Position numbers and translations under genes: made by a program
Part shown: piece after piece, positions 25,914-32,959 of the stretch
Position numbering within the stretch: the stretch's first letter is position 1
Layout: every line of letters begins with the position of its first letter
Assembly: GCF_014656415.1 (NCBI RefSeq)
Contig: NZ_BNCJ01000031.1
Span: 1 to 35,600, forward strand
Direction of reading: 5' to 3'
Length of the DNA: 35,600 bases
Origin: Seohaeicola zhoushanensis
GTDB lineage: Bacteria > Pseudomonadota > Alphaproteobacteria > Rhodobacterales > Rhodobacteraceae
The notes under the pieces: model-generated
The model's database searches: none
What the model was told of the DNA's origin: nothing
The model's input: only the letters and a program-made list of their open reading frames with translations

Positions 25914-26002
25914 GGTGTTCTCCGGGTTGTTCAGGCCGCAAGATTCCAACGCTTGCGAAAACATCGCAGCCTCGGAACGGTCTCGCGATTTAGGTGAATT
26001 AA

Positions 26003-26737
26003 TCAGGCTCTTTTCGAGGGCCTGGCAATCCAGGGTATGGGTTCGTCCTTTGCCCTCAGCAGGTTCAGGTAGCGGGCGGCGCAAAAGGAATGCTCCCGGG
26101 CCAGAGCTTCGGCCCGCGCCCCGTGACCGTAGCGGATCGACTCGACAATCGCACGGTGCTGCTCCTGAGCCATGATCAGCACCCGCTTGACAGCGACATG
26201 GTTGAGCGAAAGCGATTCCACGAACGCATTCGGCGATCCGAAAGGCAGCGCCCGCATCCGATCGAGCGACATGGTGAGCATGTCACTGTCGGACGCTTCC
26301 AGCAGCAATTTGTGAAATTGGTTATTCAGATGGACGTATTCCGTCTGTTCGCTGTCCGAGGAGAGCCGCGCGACTACGTCGTCGAGCTGCTCTACGACGG
26401 CGTTCATCTTGCCCAACAGACCAGGAGAAACGTCATTTTCTGCCGCAATACGGGCAGCCATACCCTCCAGAAGGCCGCGCATCTCTATCGCCTGATAGAC
26501 GTCCTTCTCGGTATAGGCCTTGACCTCGTACCCACTTGTCTTTCGGCGGGTCAGCAGCCCTTCCTCTGCCAGCTGGGAAAGCGCCGCTCTGGCCGGTGTT
26601 CGAGACACATTGAAGCGCTCGACGATCAGGGGCTCAGCAACGCGTGCGCCAGGAGCAAGCGTCCCGTCAATGATGAGCCCTCGCAGCCCCAGAACCGCCA
26701 TCATGGTTTGGGACTGGTTTTCTTCCGAATCAGTCAT
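26003..26737 (-). CDS. GntR-family regulator with FCD ligand domain
   Basis: A 244-residue regulator. The N-terminal winged helix reads ALRGLIIDGTLAPGARVAEPL-like sequence followed by ERFNVSRTPARAALSQLAEEGLL (about 35-60), typical of GntR proteins of the FadR/VanR subgroup. The C-terminal all-helical FCD domain shows conserved polar positions in LNNQFHKLLLEAS and the final helix. ATG at 26737 follows GGGAGG. It lies just upstream of, and in the same direction as, the demethylase-transporter-purU-folD operon, so it probably controls that operon in response to its substrate. FCD regulators usually bind small carboxylic acids. Confidence 0.9.
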   Translation of the reverse strand: MTDSEENQSQTMMAVLGLRGLIIDGTLAPGARVAEPLIVERFNVSRTPARAALSQLAEEGLLTRRKTSGYEVKAYTEKDVYQAIEMRGLLEGMAARIAAENDVSPGLLGKMNAVVEQLDDVVARLSSDSEQTEYVHLNNQFHKLLLEASDSDMLTMSLDRMRALPFGSPNAFVESLSLNHVAVKRVLIMAQEQHRAIVESIRYGHGARAEALAREHSFCAARYLNLLRAKDEPIPWIARPSKRA

Positions 26738-26795
26738 AGCGTCATTCCTCCCGAGTTCCATGAGTAACGCCAGTGGTGGGGACGTCAAGAAAGAA

Positions 26796-26853
26796 GTATA
26801 CGGTTTCTGGGTTATGGTGGAAATATTAGGGGCTTATGTCCAAAATCGTATAC
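26796..26853. promoter_or_regulatory. Pair of GTATACG sites upstream of the GntR gene (candidate operator)
   Basis: The 6-bp palindrome GTATAC, each time followed by G and then a GTTTC/TTTC stretch, occurs at 26796-26801 and 26848-26853, about five helical turns apart, directly upstream of the GntR gene. GntR/FCD regulators often bind short palindromes with GT and AC half sites in front of their own gene. No protein binding is shown by the sequence. Confidence 0.35.
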
Positions 26854-26926
26854 GTTTCGAGCTTAGGCACCTGGCGGTCGCTAAGTTCTCTTTGGTACGG
26901 TCGAGACGACTCGAAAGGAGTTCGGT

Positions 26927-27110
26927 GTGAAACCCGTCACCAAGGCTTTGCGCCATTAGGCTGAACGCATCTCGCGCGCGGAAATCGTCGGCTACGCCGC
27001 CTATTTCGGTGGCCGGGTCGACGGCTATGACATCGAGCGGAACGGCGAGGAGATCGACTCTTGCTGAGGGTGTCGGCGACTATGAGCTGGACCGTTTACC
27101 CGAGGCGCGG
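26927..27110 (+). pseudogene. Degenerate small gene, amber codon and frameshift
   Basis: A GTG at 26927 after AAAGGAG opens a frame reading KPVTKALRH, then TAG (26957-26959), then continues AERISRAEIVGYAAYFGGRV and DGYDIERNGEEIDSC to a TGA at 27065. Sequence after that makes sense only in the next frame (VGDYELDRLPEARRAL). A single protein of about 60 residues appears to have been broken by CAG to TAG, by TGG to TGA and by loss of a base or two. I do not recognise the family. The residue pattern is too protein-like for chance, so a relic is likely. The downstream end is approximate. Confidence 0.55.
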
Positions 27111-27267
27111 CGGGCGTTGCCTGCGCCGTCGTCGGGTCAACCACCTCATTCCACTGCCGCTTGATCGCAGGCACACCACCAATAGAGAACTGAAAACACA
27201 GCAAATGACTCAACTCTTTGAGAAGCTCTAGCAAGCTCGCATTGCTGCAATGCAGAAGTAGCATGGT

Positions 27268-27360
27268 TCAGCTATTGTGCGGTTGCAGCATGGCCGCTAT
27301 CTTATGGCCGTGGTCGGTTCTCTCCTCCTCCCTGAGCCGGTCCAGAATAATCGGCGGCAT
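27268..27360 (-). CDS. Possible 30-residue small protein
   Basis: ATG at 27360 on the minus strand is preceded by GGGAGGAGGTGG, a very strong Shine-Dalgarno match but with unusually short spacing. The frame encodes a charged 30-residue peptide (MPPIILDRLREEERTDHG and so on). Its start lies inside the hairpin of the plus-strand terminator, so the ribosome-site-like purines may simply be the stem and loop. I do not recognise it. It could be the broken-off start of a longer gene. Confidence 0.2.
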   Translation of the reverse strand: MPPIILDRLREEERTDHGHKIAAMLQPHNS

Positions 27361-27387
27361 CCACCTCCTCCCGGGTGCCGCCTTTTT
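27353..27387 (+). terminator. Intrinsic terminator
   Basis: GGCGGCATCC (27353-27362) pairs with GGGTGCCGCC (27373-27382) as a 10-bp stem with one G-T wobble and a 10-base loop, followed by TTTTT (27383-27387). It fits a rho-independent terminator for plus-strand transcription. The only plus-strand candidate upstream is the broken gene at 26927, so it now seems orphaned. Confidence 0.65.
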
Positions 27388-27938
27388 CTTGTTCAAAGCT
27401 CTTCCTGAAGATTATCCAAGTCTTGTAGCTCGCCGTTACATTGACGAAGTGCCTCATTGTCGGATGCGCAGGTCAAAAATTGCCCAAATTTTAGGCGATC
27501 TGATAAAACGTCAAGCTGACAAGGGCTTCCGCAGCACCACCCACAGTCCCATCCCCAGATCCTGGGGACAACTTTTCGCGACCAAGTCGGAGATTAGCAA
27601 AACCATGAAAGAGCGAGAGCTAGGGCGGAAGGGGGGACCCCGCCCGGGATAGAGGGTGCGCGCGGGCTCGTGGCCAACATATAACCCCGGAGATCGCCAG
27701 TGAACGGCTGACCCCTGTTCCGTCCCTCTTGCAACCGAGGCCGAACCCCCTGCCCTGCCAGAGGCCCTCGGCATCGCCGAACACCTGTTGCTGGCGGCAA
27801 CTTCACTCGCTTCCTTATTCGAAGCGGGCAAACCCATCGACGCCGCGGCCCTACGTCGTCATCACCGGAAAAAGCTTCCGTCCCCCTGCGAACTCCCTCC
27901 AATCGACCTTTCAGCGGATCGGTTTGAGCGCCGATGTG

Positions 27939-28813
27939 ATGTTCTCCGCCATCCTCGACCATCTCGCACTTCACGGCGCAACGCCCGGGCCCGGCGAGAC
28001 AGATCGTCGCCCCCTGCCCCAGCCAGATGAGGTCGAGCTCACCATTGCGACGCTCTTTGGCACCACCATCGGCCTCCTCACGAGCAGTCAGTTGGAAGAC
28101 CATCTCGAAGAAGTGCTCTGGTCCCTCACCTCGATCTGCCATCGTCGGCTGACCCATATTCAGAAGCTCCTCGACGACACGAATTCGAGGTCCGGGAAAG
28201 TCTGGCCATCCAGGACGGCTCCGAGGTCGCCTCAGTCGAGCTCGAACGCCTCCAGATGATCGGGCTCAAACTCTGGGACCATCGCGACGCTTTCACGCAG
28301 ATGCGCGATCTGGCCGTGGAGCACTTCTCGACGGCCACCGGTTCGCCCTAGCTGCCCCGCACCGGATCCAAGGTCTCGCATCGCGGTCTCACCTCCGCCG
28401 TGGTGGACAGTCGGGCCTATCTCTCGGCCAAGCGACGCAAGGAGACCGAGGTGCACTGCCCCGAAGGCACGCGGATAGCCTTCTCAGGGGGCGATTATCA
28501 GGCCTACGATCTGATCTGGTCCGCCCTCGACGCCACGCACGCCAAATACCCCGACATGGTGCTCCTGCACGGTGGCACGTCCAAGGGTGCCGAGATGATC
28601 GCGGCCCGTTGGGCAGATACCCGAGGTGTAACCCAGGTGGTCTTCAAACCCGACTGGAAAAGCAACGGTAAGGCCGCTCCTTTCAAGCGCAACGACAAAA
28701 TGCTCGAAACCATGCTGCAGGGTCTGATCGCCACGCCCGGTTCGGGCATCACCGAGAACATCGTCGACAAGGCCCGCAAGCTCGGGATTCGCATCAAGAG
28801 GATCGGGGCTTAG
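27939..28813 (+). pseudogene. DUF2493-family plasmid gene, inactivated
   Basis: Pieces of one DUF2493 protein, a family common on alphaproteobacterial plasmids, are visible in two frames. The first runs from about ATG 27939 (SADVMFSAILDHLALHG, then LEEVLWSLTSICHRRLTHIQ) to about 28178. The frame then shifts, and the second piece continues EFEVRESLAIQDGSEVASVE, hits TAG at 28349-28351 where the family has tryptophan (GS-W-RPRTGS), and resumes LPRTGSKVSHRGLTSAVVDS through the conserved GTRIAFSGGDYQAYDLIW, PDMVLLHGGTSKGAEMIAAR, AAPFKRND and KARKLGIRIKRIGA to the stop at 28811-28813. The start and the exact site of the frameshift are approximate. The C-terminal DUF2493 domain alone (from about 28400) is open. 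Confidence 0.75.
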
Positions 28814-28821
28814 GCCCCGGT

Positions 28822-29115
28822 TCACGCACCGCGCAACAGGTCCTGCACGACAGAAGGCTTCTTTGCGATCAATGCTAACAGAACCTGGGCCGGGCCCGTG
28901 GGGTGCCGGCGCCCGTGTTCCCAGTTCAGAAGCGTGCCTTTCGCGACGCCGATGCTCTTGGCGAATTCCGCCTGGGACAGGCCCGTCCGTTGCCGGATTT
29001 CGGCGACATCGACTTCCGCAACGGAAACTTCATGGACCCTCGCGTCGGCCAAGTCGCCATCTGCGAAGGTCAGCGCCTCTTCCAGCCCCTTGGTGATGGA
29101 TTCGAATGCACTCAT
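28822..29115 (-). CDS. XRE-family antitoxin
   Basis: A 97-residue protein with a C-terminal Cro/C1 helix-turn-helix (EIRQRTGLSQAEFAKSIGVA, then GTLLNWEHGRRHPTGPA, about residues 39-75), typical of HigA/NadS-type antitoxins. The N-terminal part is acidic and probably contacts the toxin. Its ATG overlaps the toxin stop as ATGA, and the toxin-first order is that of higBA-like modules. Antitoxins of this type neutralise the toxin and repress the shared promoter. On a plasmid the pair probably stabilises inheritance. Confidence 0.88.
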   Translation of the reverse strand: MSAFESITKGLEEALTFADGDLADARVHEVSVAEVDVAEIRQRTGLSQAEFAKSIGVAKGTLLNWEHGRRHPTGPAQVLLALIAKKPSVVQDLLRGA

Positions 29116-29453
29116 GTTGCGTCTCCATATTTCGCGACAAGCGCCTTGCTCATCTCTACCGCCGCAGCCTGCTCAGACTTCGACAGGTTGGCTTTCTCAT
29201 TCTTGGCAAAGACCGTAATCAGAAAGATCGGCATATGGGTCCCACCAAAGACATACACCGTCCTGAAGCCGCCGCTCTTTCCGCCCCCCTCTCTCGGGAT
29301 GCGGACCTTCCGAAGTCCGCCGCCAAGAGAGACGCCAGTTTCCGGATTGGCGGCGATGAAGTCGATCGCGGCCTCTCGCTCCTGGTCCGACATGATTGCC
29401 TTGGCGCGCCTCTGAAATTCGGGCAGTTCGACCACTGTTTGCAATCGTGTCAT
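29112..29453 (-). CDS. RelE/HigB-type toxin
   Basis: A 113-residue protein of the RelE/ParE superfamily, of the kind paired with downstream XRE antitoxins. It shows LPEFQRRAKAIMSDQEREAA, the basic segment GGGLRKVRIPREGGGKSGG and FRTVYVFG, ending with FLITVFAKNEKANLSKSEQ. Such toxins cleave mRNA at the ribosome; the basic residues are the likely RNA contacts. The frame is open upstream to 29552, but a consensus promoter lies within that extension with its -10 box at 29463-29468, which makes ATG 29453 the only sensible start. Confidence 0.87.
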   Translation of the reverse strand: MTRLQTVVELPEFQRRAKAIMSDQEREAAIDFIAANPETGVSLGGGLRKVRIPREGGGKSGGFRTVYVFGGTHMPIFLITVFAKNEKANLSKSEQAAAVEMSKALVAKYGDAT

Positions 29454-29462
29454 CTCTTGTCC

Positions 29463-29491
29463 CATATAGGTTTCGGCGGTGTATGTGTCAA
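29463..29491 (-). promoter_or_regulatory. Consensus promoter of the toxin-antitoxin operon, near-leaderless
   Basis: On the minus strand TTGACA (29491-29486), a 17-base spacer and TATATG (29468-29463) make a near-perfect sigma70-type promoter. The toxin ATG begins 10 bases after the end of the -10 box, so transcription would start about 3 bases or fewer before it and the mRNA would be leaderless or almost so. Confidence 0.65.
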
Positions 29492-29552
29492 TGACGTATA
29501 GCATGAGCACTGGAAGGGCAAGTCGGCGACGCTTGCCGGAGCTAGAGAGCAT

Positions 29553-30090
29553 GTCCAGTCCGTTGGTAGCGGCGGCCCTTGGTCAAATGTCCTGTCACAT
29601 TTTCTGACCAAACCAACCAGCCCGAACGTCATTTCGGGGGATTGGATGGTTGCAGTGTTTCTTGGCAACCCGGCTTTTCGTTCCACGCTCTGTTCGCCTC
29701 GAGCACTCATCCGCATCGTGGGCGCTTCAGCGAAGACAGTCGGCGCAGTAGTGAACCTGGGGGATGCGATTTGACATCTGCGCTGTGTCTTGCCTCCGGT
29801 GAGTTAGAAGGGAGCCAAGGCCCTCGCGGCATCTCCCTCGGCTGTTCACCCACCTTCCTTCGAGGCCACCGCACTTCTCCCTGTGTCTGAGTTGCATGAC
29901 ATGCTGGTCGCAGCTGTCGTCCCGTCCACAAAGGTTGTCGCCGATCTTTTTCCCCTGACCCTTCGGCTCATTCCGCGCGGAGCAAAAAGACCGGTGCCTG
30001 CCCCTCTCCGCTGCGCTTCGCCTTCGGTGTGGCCGGGCCTTGGCCAGCTGCAAGGTGACCATCATTGCAACGCAAACAAGGAGAAGAGCA
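29553..30090. other. Intergenic stretch, no gene seen
   Basis: About 540 bp between the divergent toxin-antitoxin operon and the DUF736 gene. Open frames on both strands lack ribosome binding sites and family features, and the longest one runs antisense into the DUF736 gene. An imperfect inverted repeat (GGTCAAATGT and ACATTTTCTGACC, 29581-29609) is the only structure I see. The DUF736 promoter presumably lies at its right end. Confidence 0.5.
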
Positions 30091-30429
30091 ATGACCACGA
30101 ACTGCATCAAATTCGCCAGCGCCGACATCGAAACCGCCAAGGGCGTCGGCTCCATCTCGACCCTGACCTTCGACCTCGACATCACGGTCGAACCTGTCGC
30201 AAGCGCGAACCCGATGGCCCCCACGCACCGCGTCCTTGGTCGCTCCCCGCGCGGCAAACTGGTCGAGTGCGGCGGCATCTGGAAGAAGCAGAACAAGGAG
30301 ACCGGCGCCGACTACTACACGCTGACCATCCGCGACCACGGCTTCAACGCCAACCTCGGCAAGGCCGCCAACCAGGACGATCTGTCCCTGCAGGCCGTCA
30401 TCCCCTGGGGCCCGAAAGACGCCGCCTAA
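30091..30429 (+). CDS. DUF736-family plasmid protein
   Basis: A 112-residue protein of the DUF736 family, small proteins that recur on alphaproteobacterial plasmids and integrative elements. The layout is normal: an MTTN start, a central PTHRVLGRSPRGKLVECGGIWKK-like core in which GGIWKKQNKETG is the best conserved part, and YYTLTIRDHGFNANLGKAA towards the end. ATG at 30091 has AAGGAG 8 bases upstream; the frame is open 17 codons earlier without a ribosome site. Function is unknown. A parS-like palindrome starts 36 bp after the stop. Confidence 0.82.
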   Translation: MTTNCIKFASADIETAKGVGSISTLTFDLDITVEPVASANPMAPTHRVLGRSPRGKLVECGGIWKKQNKETGADYYTLTIRDHGFNANLGKAANQDDLSLQAVIPWGPKDAA

Positions 30430-30464
30430 GCCAAGGGCTGGAAGAGGTTCTCCTCTGCCAACCC

Positions 30465-30480
30465 GTTTACAGCTGTAAAT
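30465..30480. promoter_or_regulatory. parS: parS-like centromere site 1
   Basis: GTTTACAGCTGTAAAT fits the repABC centromere consensus GTTnnnnGCnnnnAAC except for the last base. It lies upstream of repA, 149 bp before its ATG, in the usual place for a RepB (ParB) binding site. Confidence 0.75.
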
Positions 30481-30519
30481 TCCGAAGCAAGCGCTGTCCG
30501 CGCATATAGTCTCTTCCCG

Positions 30520-30579
30520 CCTCAATAGACACTATATTGAGGAAAAATCTTGACTTAGCGCCGTGAATCACGGCTCTTA
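30520..30579 (+). promoter_or_regulatory. repABC promoter region with two inverted repeats
   Basis: A perfect 8-bp repeat CCTCAATA / TATTGAGG with a 7-base loop (30520-30542) precedes TTGACT (30550-30555), a plausible -35 box. A second perfect repeat, GCCGTGA-A-TCACGGC (30560-30574), fills the spacer up to a weak -10 near TCTTAT (30575-30580). RepA proteins repress their own operon by binding palindromes at this position; the second repeat is the better candidate. Confidence 0.6.
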
Positions 30580-30628
30580 TCCCCAAGTGGCGCGAAAAAG
30601 GCCATATTTTCGATTTTGGGGCAACTAG

Positions 30629-31813
30629 ATGATTCCTGTGACACCACTGGCAAACGAGAAGCCTTCAGCGCTCGCGACAGATATTTCCGAGCGGTTGAAT
30701 GCTGCCATCCGGGAACATCTTCTTTCGGCTTTTGCCCCAGATAGCACGAAAACGCTACGGTCTTTTTCCGCACCTGAGGCCGCAGAACTCCTCGGGGTCT
30801 CCGGTCAGTTCATGCGAAAGCTGCACTCAGAGGGGACCATCCCAGAGCCCGAAGATGTTCGTGGAGGGCGGCGCTTTTACTCGGCGCAAGAGGTATGGGA
30901 TGCGCGCGAGATTCTAGAGAAGTCGTCTCGCAAGAAAGGGCGCTATCTGCCTCGACGGTCTGGTGACGAGAAACTGCAAGTTTGGCAGTTGATGAACTTC
31001 AAAGGCGGGTCGAGCAAGAGCACCACGAGTATCCATCTTGCGCACTATTTTGCGCTTCGCGGCTACCGCGTGTTGGTCGTTGATCTGGATCCCCAGGGGT
31101 CTCTCACATCCATGTGCGGCATCAGCCCGGAAATCGAGTTTGATGGGCTAACTGTCTATGACGCGATCCGCTATGACGATCCAGTAAGCATGGCCGATGT
31201 CGTCGTTCCCACCTACTTCCCGGGGCTTTCGATTGCGCCGTCGCGCCTCATGCTGTCAGAATTCGAGACTGAATCTGCCGTCCATTCGAACCCTGACCAA
31301 CCGTTCTTTACCCGCATCCGAAACGCATTGTCCCAGGTCGAGGGTGATTTCGACCTCGTCCTGATGGACAGCCCACCACAGCTGGGCTTTTTGACGATTG
31401 CTGGAATGGCCGCAGCGAGTTCGCTGATCGTCCCGTTGACGCCTTCGATGTTGGATGTTTCGTCGACCGCACAGTTCCTCGAACTTGCGGGTGCCTACAT
31501 GGGGGTGATCGAGGACGCCGGCGCGACTCTACAGTATGATCACTTCAAGTTCCTGATCACGCGGGACGAGCCAACGGATGTGCCCTCACAACAGCTGACC
31601 TCGTTTATGCGTGCGCTATTCCAGGATCGCGTCATGTCGGCGACCGCTCTCAAGAGTACAGCAATCAGTGATGCGACCATGCTCAAACAATCCATCTATG
31701 AAGTCGTGCGCTCTGAGATGACCCGCGCGACCTACGATCGCGCAAAAGGTTCGATGGATGCCGTTGGCCACGAAGTGGAAGTCATGATCCACCAATCATG
31801 GGGGCGTAAGTAA
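30629..31813 (+). CDS. repA: RepA, ParA-type partition ATPase of repABC
   Basis: A 394-residue partition ATPase and autorepressor. An N-terminal DNA-binding region (SAPEAAELLGVSGQFMRKLH, about 47-66) with a MerR-like look precedes the deviant Walker A KGGSSKSTTS (125-134), the VDLDPQGSLT motif (151-160) and VLMDSPPQLGFLTI. It segregates the plasmid with RepB and parS and represses repABC transcription. The stop and the repB start overlap as TAATG, giving coupled translation. ATG at 30629 follows a weak GGGGCAA. Confidence 0.93.
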   Translation: MIPVTPLANEKPSALATDISERLNAAIREHLLSAFAPDSTKTLRSFSAPEAAELLGVSGQFMRKLHSEGTIPEPEDVRGGRRFYSAQEVWDAREILEKSSRKKGRYLPRRSGDEKLQVWQLMNFKGGSSKSTTSIHLAHYFALRGYRVLVVDLDPQGSLTSMCGISPEIEFDGLTVYDAIRYDDPVSMADVVVPTYFPGLSIAPSRLMLSEFETESAVHSNPDQPFFTRIRNALSQVEGDFDLVLMDSPPQLGFLTIAGMAAASSLIVPLTPSMLDVSSTAQFLELAGAYMGVIEDAGATLQYDHFKFLITRDEPTDVPSQQLTSFMRALFQDRVMSATALKSTAISDATMLKQSIYEVVRSEMTRATYDRAKGSMDAVGHEVEVMIHQSWGRK

Positions 31814-32784
31814 TGGCAAGGAAGTCGCTTCGAGATATGTCGGGGATCGCGAACACCATCGCGCGTTCCAGCAGCACTTCGACTGAGAAGACCCCCAAGA
31901 CAAGTGCACCAGCATTAGGAGCTCTTCAGGGGTCACTGGCGTCTATCCGTGAGATCGATCCCGGCCTGATCGATGATTGGGGGCCGAAGGATCGATTGGA
32001 CGAGTTTACAGCTGTAAACGCCGAGGATGACGATGAGGGTTTTGAGGCTCTCAAGAATAGCATCCGCGAAGGCGGTCAGCAGGTCCCAATCCTCGTTCGG
32101 CGATCCAAGGCTGCCGAGGGGCGCTTCGAAGCGATCTATGGCCGCCGCCGTCTGAAGGCGTGCCGGGAGCTCGGCATCAAGGTGCGTGCAAACGTTCAGG
32201 ATGTCGACGACGCAACGGCGTTGTTGGCCAAAGGGCTGGAAAATGCGGCACGTCGCAACCTTTCGTTCTATGAGAAGGCTCGCTTTGCAGAAGCGATCCA
32301 AACCGCGGGTCACGAAAGCGCGAGAGTGCGCCAGGTTTTGAATCTTTCGGCCTCAGGGCATTCGCACCTTACCAAGGTAACGCAAAATGTCCCATCCCGA
32401 GTGGGCGACCTGATAGGTGCGGCACCCAAATCCGGCAGGCCGAGGTGGACGGACCTTGCCGAGCTATTCCTCGAACGGAAGCTCACCGAGAAAGTCGCGC
32501 TCGACCTGCTGACCAAGATCAGCGCCTCATTGACGTCTGATGAACGGTTGGAAGCGCTGATCAAGGAAGCAAGCAAGCGCGGAACGAAAGCGTCCAGCGG
32601 TCCTCATGAGATTACGCCGATGGACGGTGTCGTCATTAAAGCAGGCCGAGGGAGCGTCTCTCTTTCGGTGAAGAAGTCCGGCACAAGTGCTGAGTTCGCA
32701 AACTGGCTTGAGAGCAATCTTGAGGACATCATCAAGAGATCCTACGCCGAATTTACAGATGTAAACTCGGAGGATGACAAGTGA
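31813..32784 (+). CDS. repB: RepB, ParB-type centromere-binding protein
   Basis: A 323-residue ParB family protein. It starts with RKSLRDMSGIANTI, then an IDPGLIDDWGPKDRLDE stretch. The ParB core (QVPILVRRSKAAEGRFEAIY, then GRRRLKACRELG) and ENAARRNLSFYEKARFAEAI and a helix-turn-helix region (about 175-200) follow. It binds parS and is moved by RepA. Two parS-type palindromes lie inside its own coding sequence, at 32004-32019 and 32751-32766, encoding the similar peptides EFTAVNAEDDD and EFTDVNSEDDK. Confidence 0.93.
   Translation: MARKSLRDMSGIANTIARSSSTSTEKTPKTSAPALGALQGSLASIREIDPGLIDDWGPKDRLDEFTAVNAEDDDEGFEALKNSIREGGQQVPILVRRSKAAEGRFEAIYGRRRLKACRELGIKVRANVQDVDDATALLAKGLENAARRNLSFYEKARFAEAIQTAGHESARVRQVLNLSASGHSHLTKVTQNVPSRVGDLIGAAPKSGRPRWTDLAELFLERKLTEKVALDLLTKISASLTSDERLEALIKEASKRGTKASSGPHEITPMDGVVIKAGRGSVSLSVKKSGTSAEFANWLESNLEDIIKRSYAEFTDVNSEDDK
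32004..32019. promoter_or_regulatory. parS: parS centromere site 2, inside repB
   Basis: GTTTACAGCTGTAAAC is a perfect 16-bp palindrome matching the repABC parS consensus GTTnnnnGCnnnnAAC at all fixed positions. It lies within the first quarter of the repB coding sequence. Confidence 0.88.
32751..32766. promoter_or_regulatory. parS: parS-like site 3, at the 3' end of repB
   Basis: ATTTACAGATGTAAAC differs from the perfect site at two positions. It lies in the last codons of repB. With reduced match it may be a weaker RepB site. Confidence 0.6.
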
Positions 32785-32812
32785 GGACGAGCAGAAAGGA
32801 GGAAAGGTAAAC

Positions 32813-32876
32813 GAAGAAAGCCCCCGAAACCGAAGCTTCGAGGGCTGCTGCGCAGAGCGCAATTCTTAGATTAGAC
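32813..32876 (-). ncRNA. Counter-transcribed RNA between repB and repC (incompatibility RNA)
   Basis: On the minus strand, TTGTGT (32911-32906), a 17-base spacer and TAGATT (32888-32883) form a promoter. A transcript starting near 32876 would run about 60 bases to a hairpin with a 10-bp stem and one mismatch (32819-32828 with 32837-32846), followed by TTTCTT. The position, size and terminator match the small antisense RNA that limits repC expression and sets incompatibility in repABC plasmids. The start and end are estimates. Confidence 0.75.
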
Positions 32877-32959
32877 ACCTAGAATCTAGCAGCCACCGAA
32901 TCGCCACACAAGAGAAAACGCTTCTGAGCGAACGGGATTTCTTTGTCTGCTGACAAAAC

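Larger units (their letters stand above)
27111..27840. other. Stretch without a convincing gene
   Basis: This stretch is less GC-rich than its surroundings. It holds a terminator hairpin (27353-27387), a perfect 7-bp inverted repeat TCCCCAG/CTGGGGA (27552-27568), and short open frames without recognisable domains. The frame open over 27218-27652 changes composition along its length and has no ribosome binding site, so I do not call it. Near 27730-27860 a frame reading ALPEALGIAEHLLLAATSLA looks protein-like but has no start or end of its own and may be a relic. Confidence 0.5.

Noticed and set aside
24609-25997. A 462-codon plus-strand open frame
   Set aside because: Antisense to the GcvT-family gene and composed of complement-like sequence.
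27552-27568. Perfect 7-bp inverted repeat TCCCCAG-ATC-CTGGGGA
   Set aside because: A single copy in a decaying region, with no neighbouring gene to which it could belong.
27594-28157. A 187-codon minus-strand open frame
   Set aside because: Antisense to the DUF2493 relic, no domain recognised and no ribosome binding site.
29581-29609. Imperfect inverted repeat GGTCAAATGT / ACATTTTCTGACC
   Set aside because: Interrupted arms, no T-run, and no link to a promoter or gene end.
29727-30296. A 189-codon minus-strand open frame
   Set aside because: It overlaps the DUF736 gene in antisense and is low in recognisable features.
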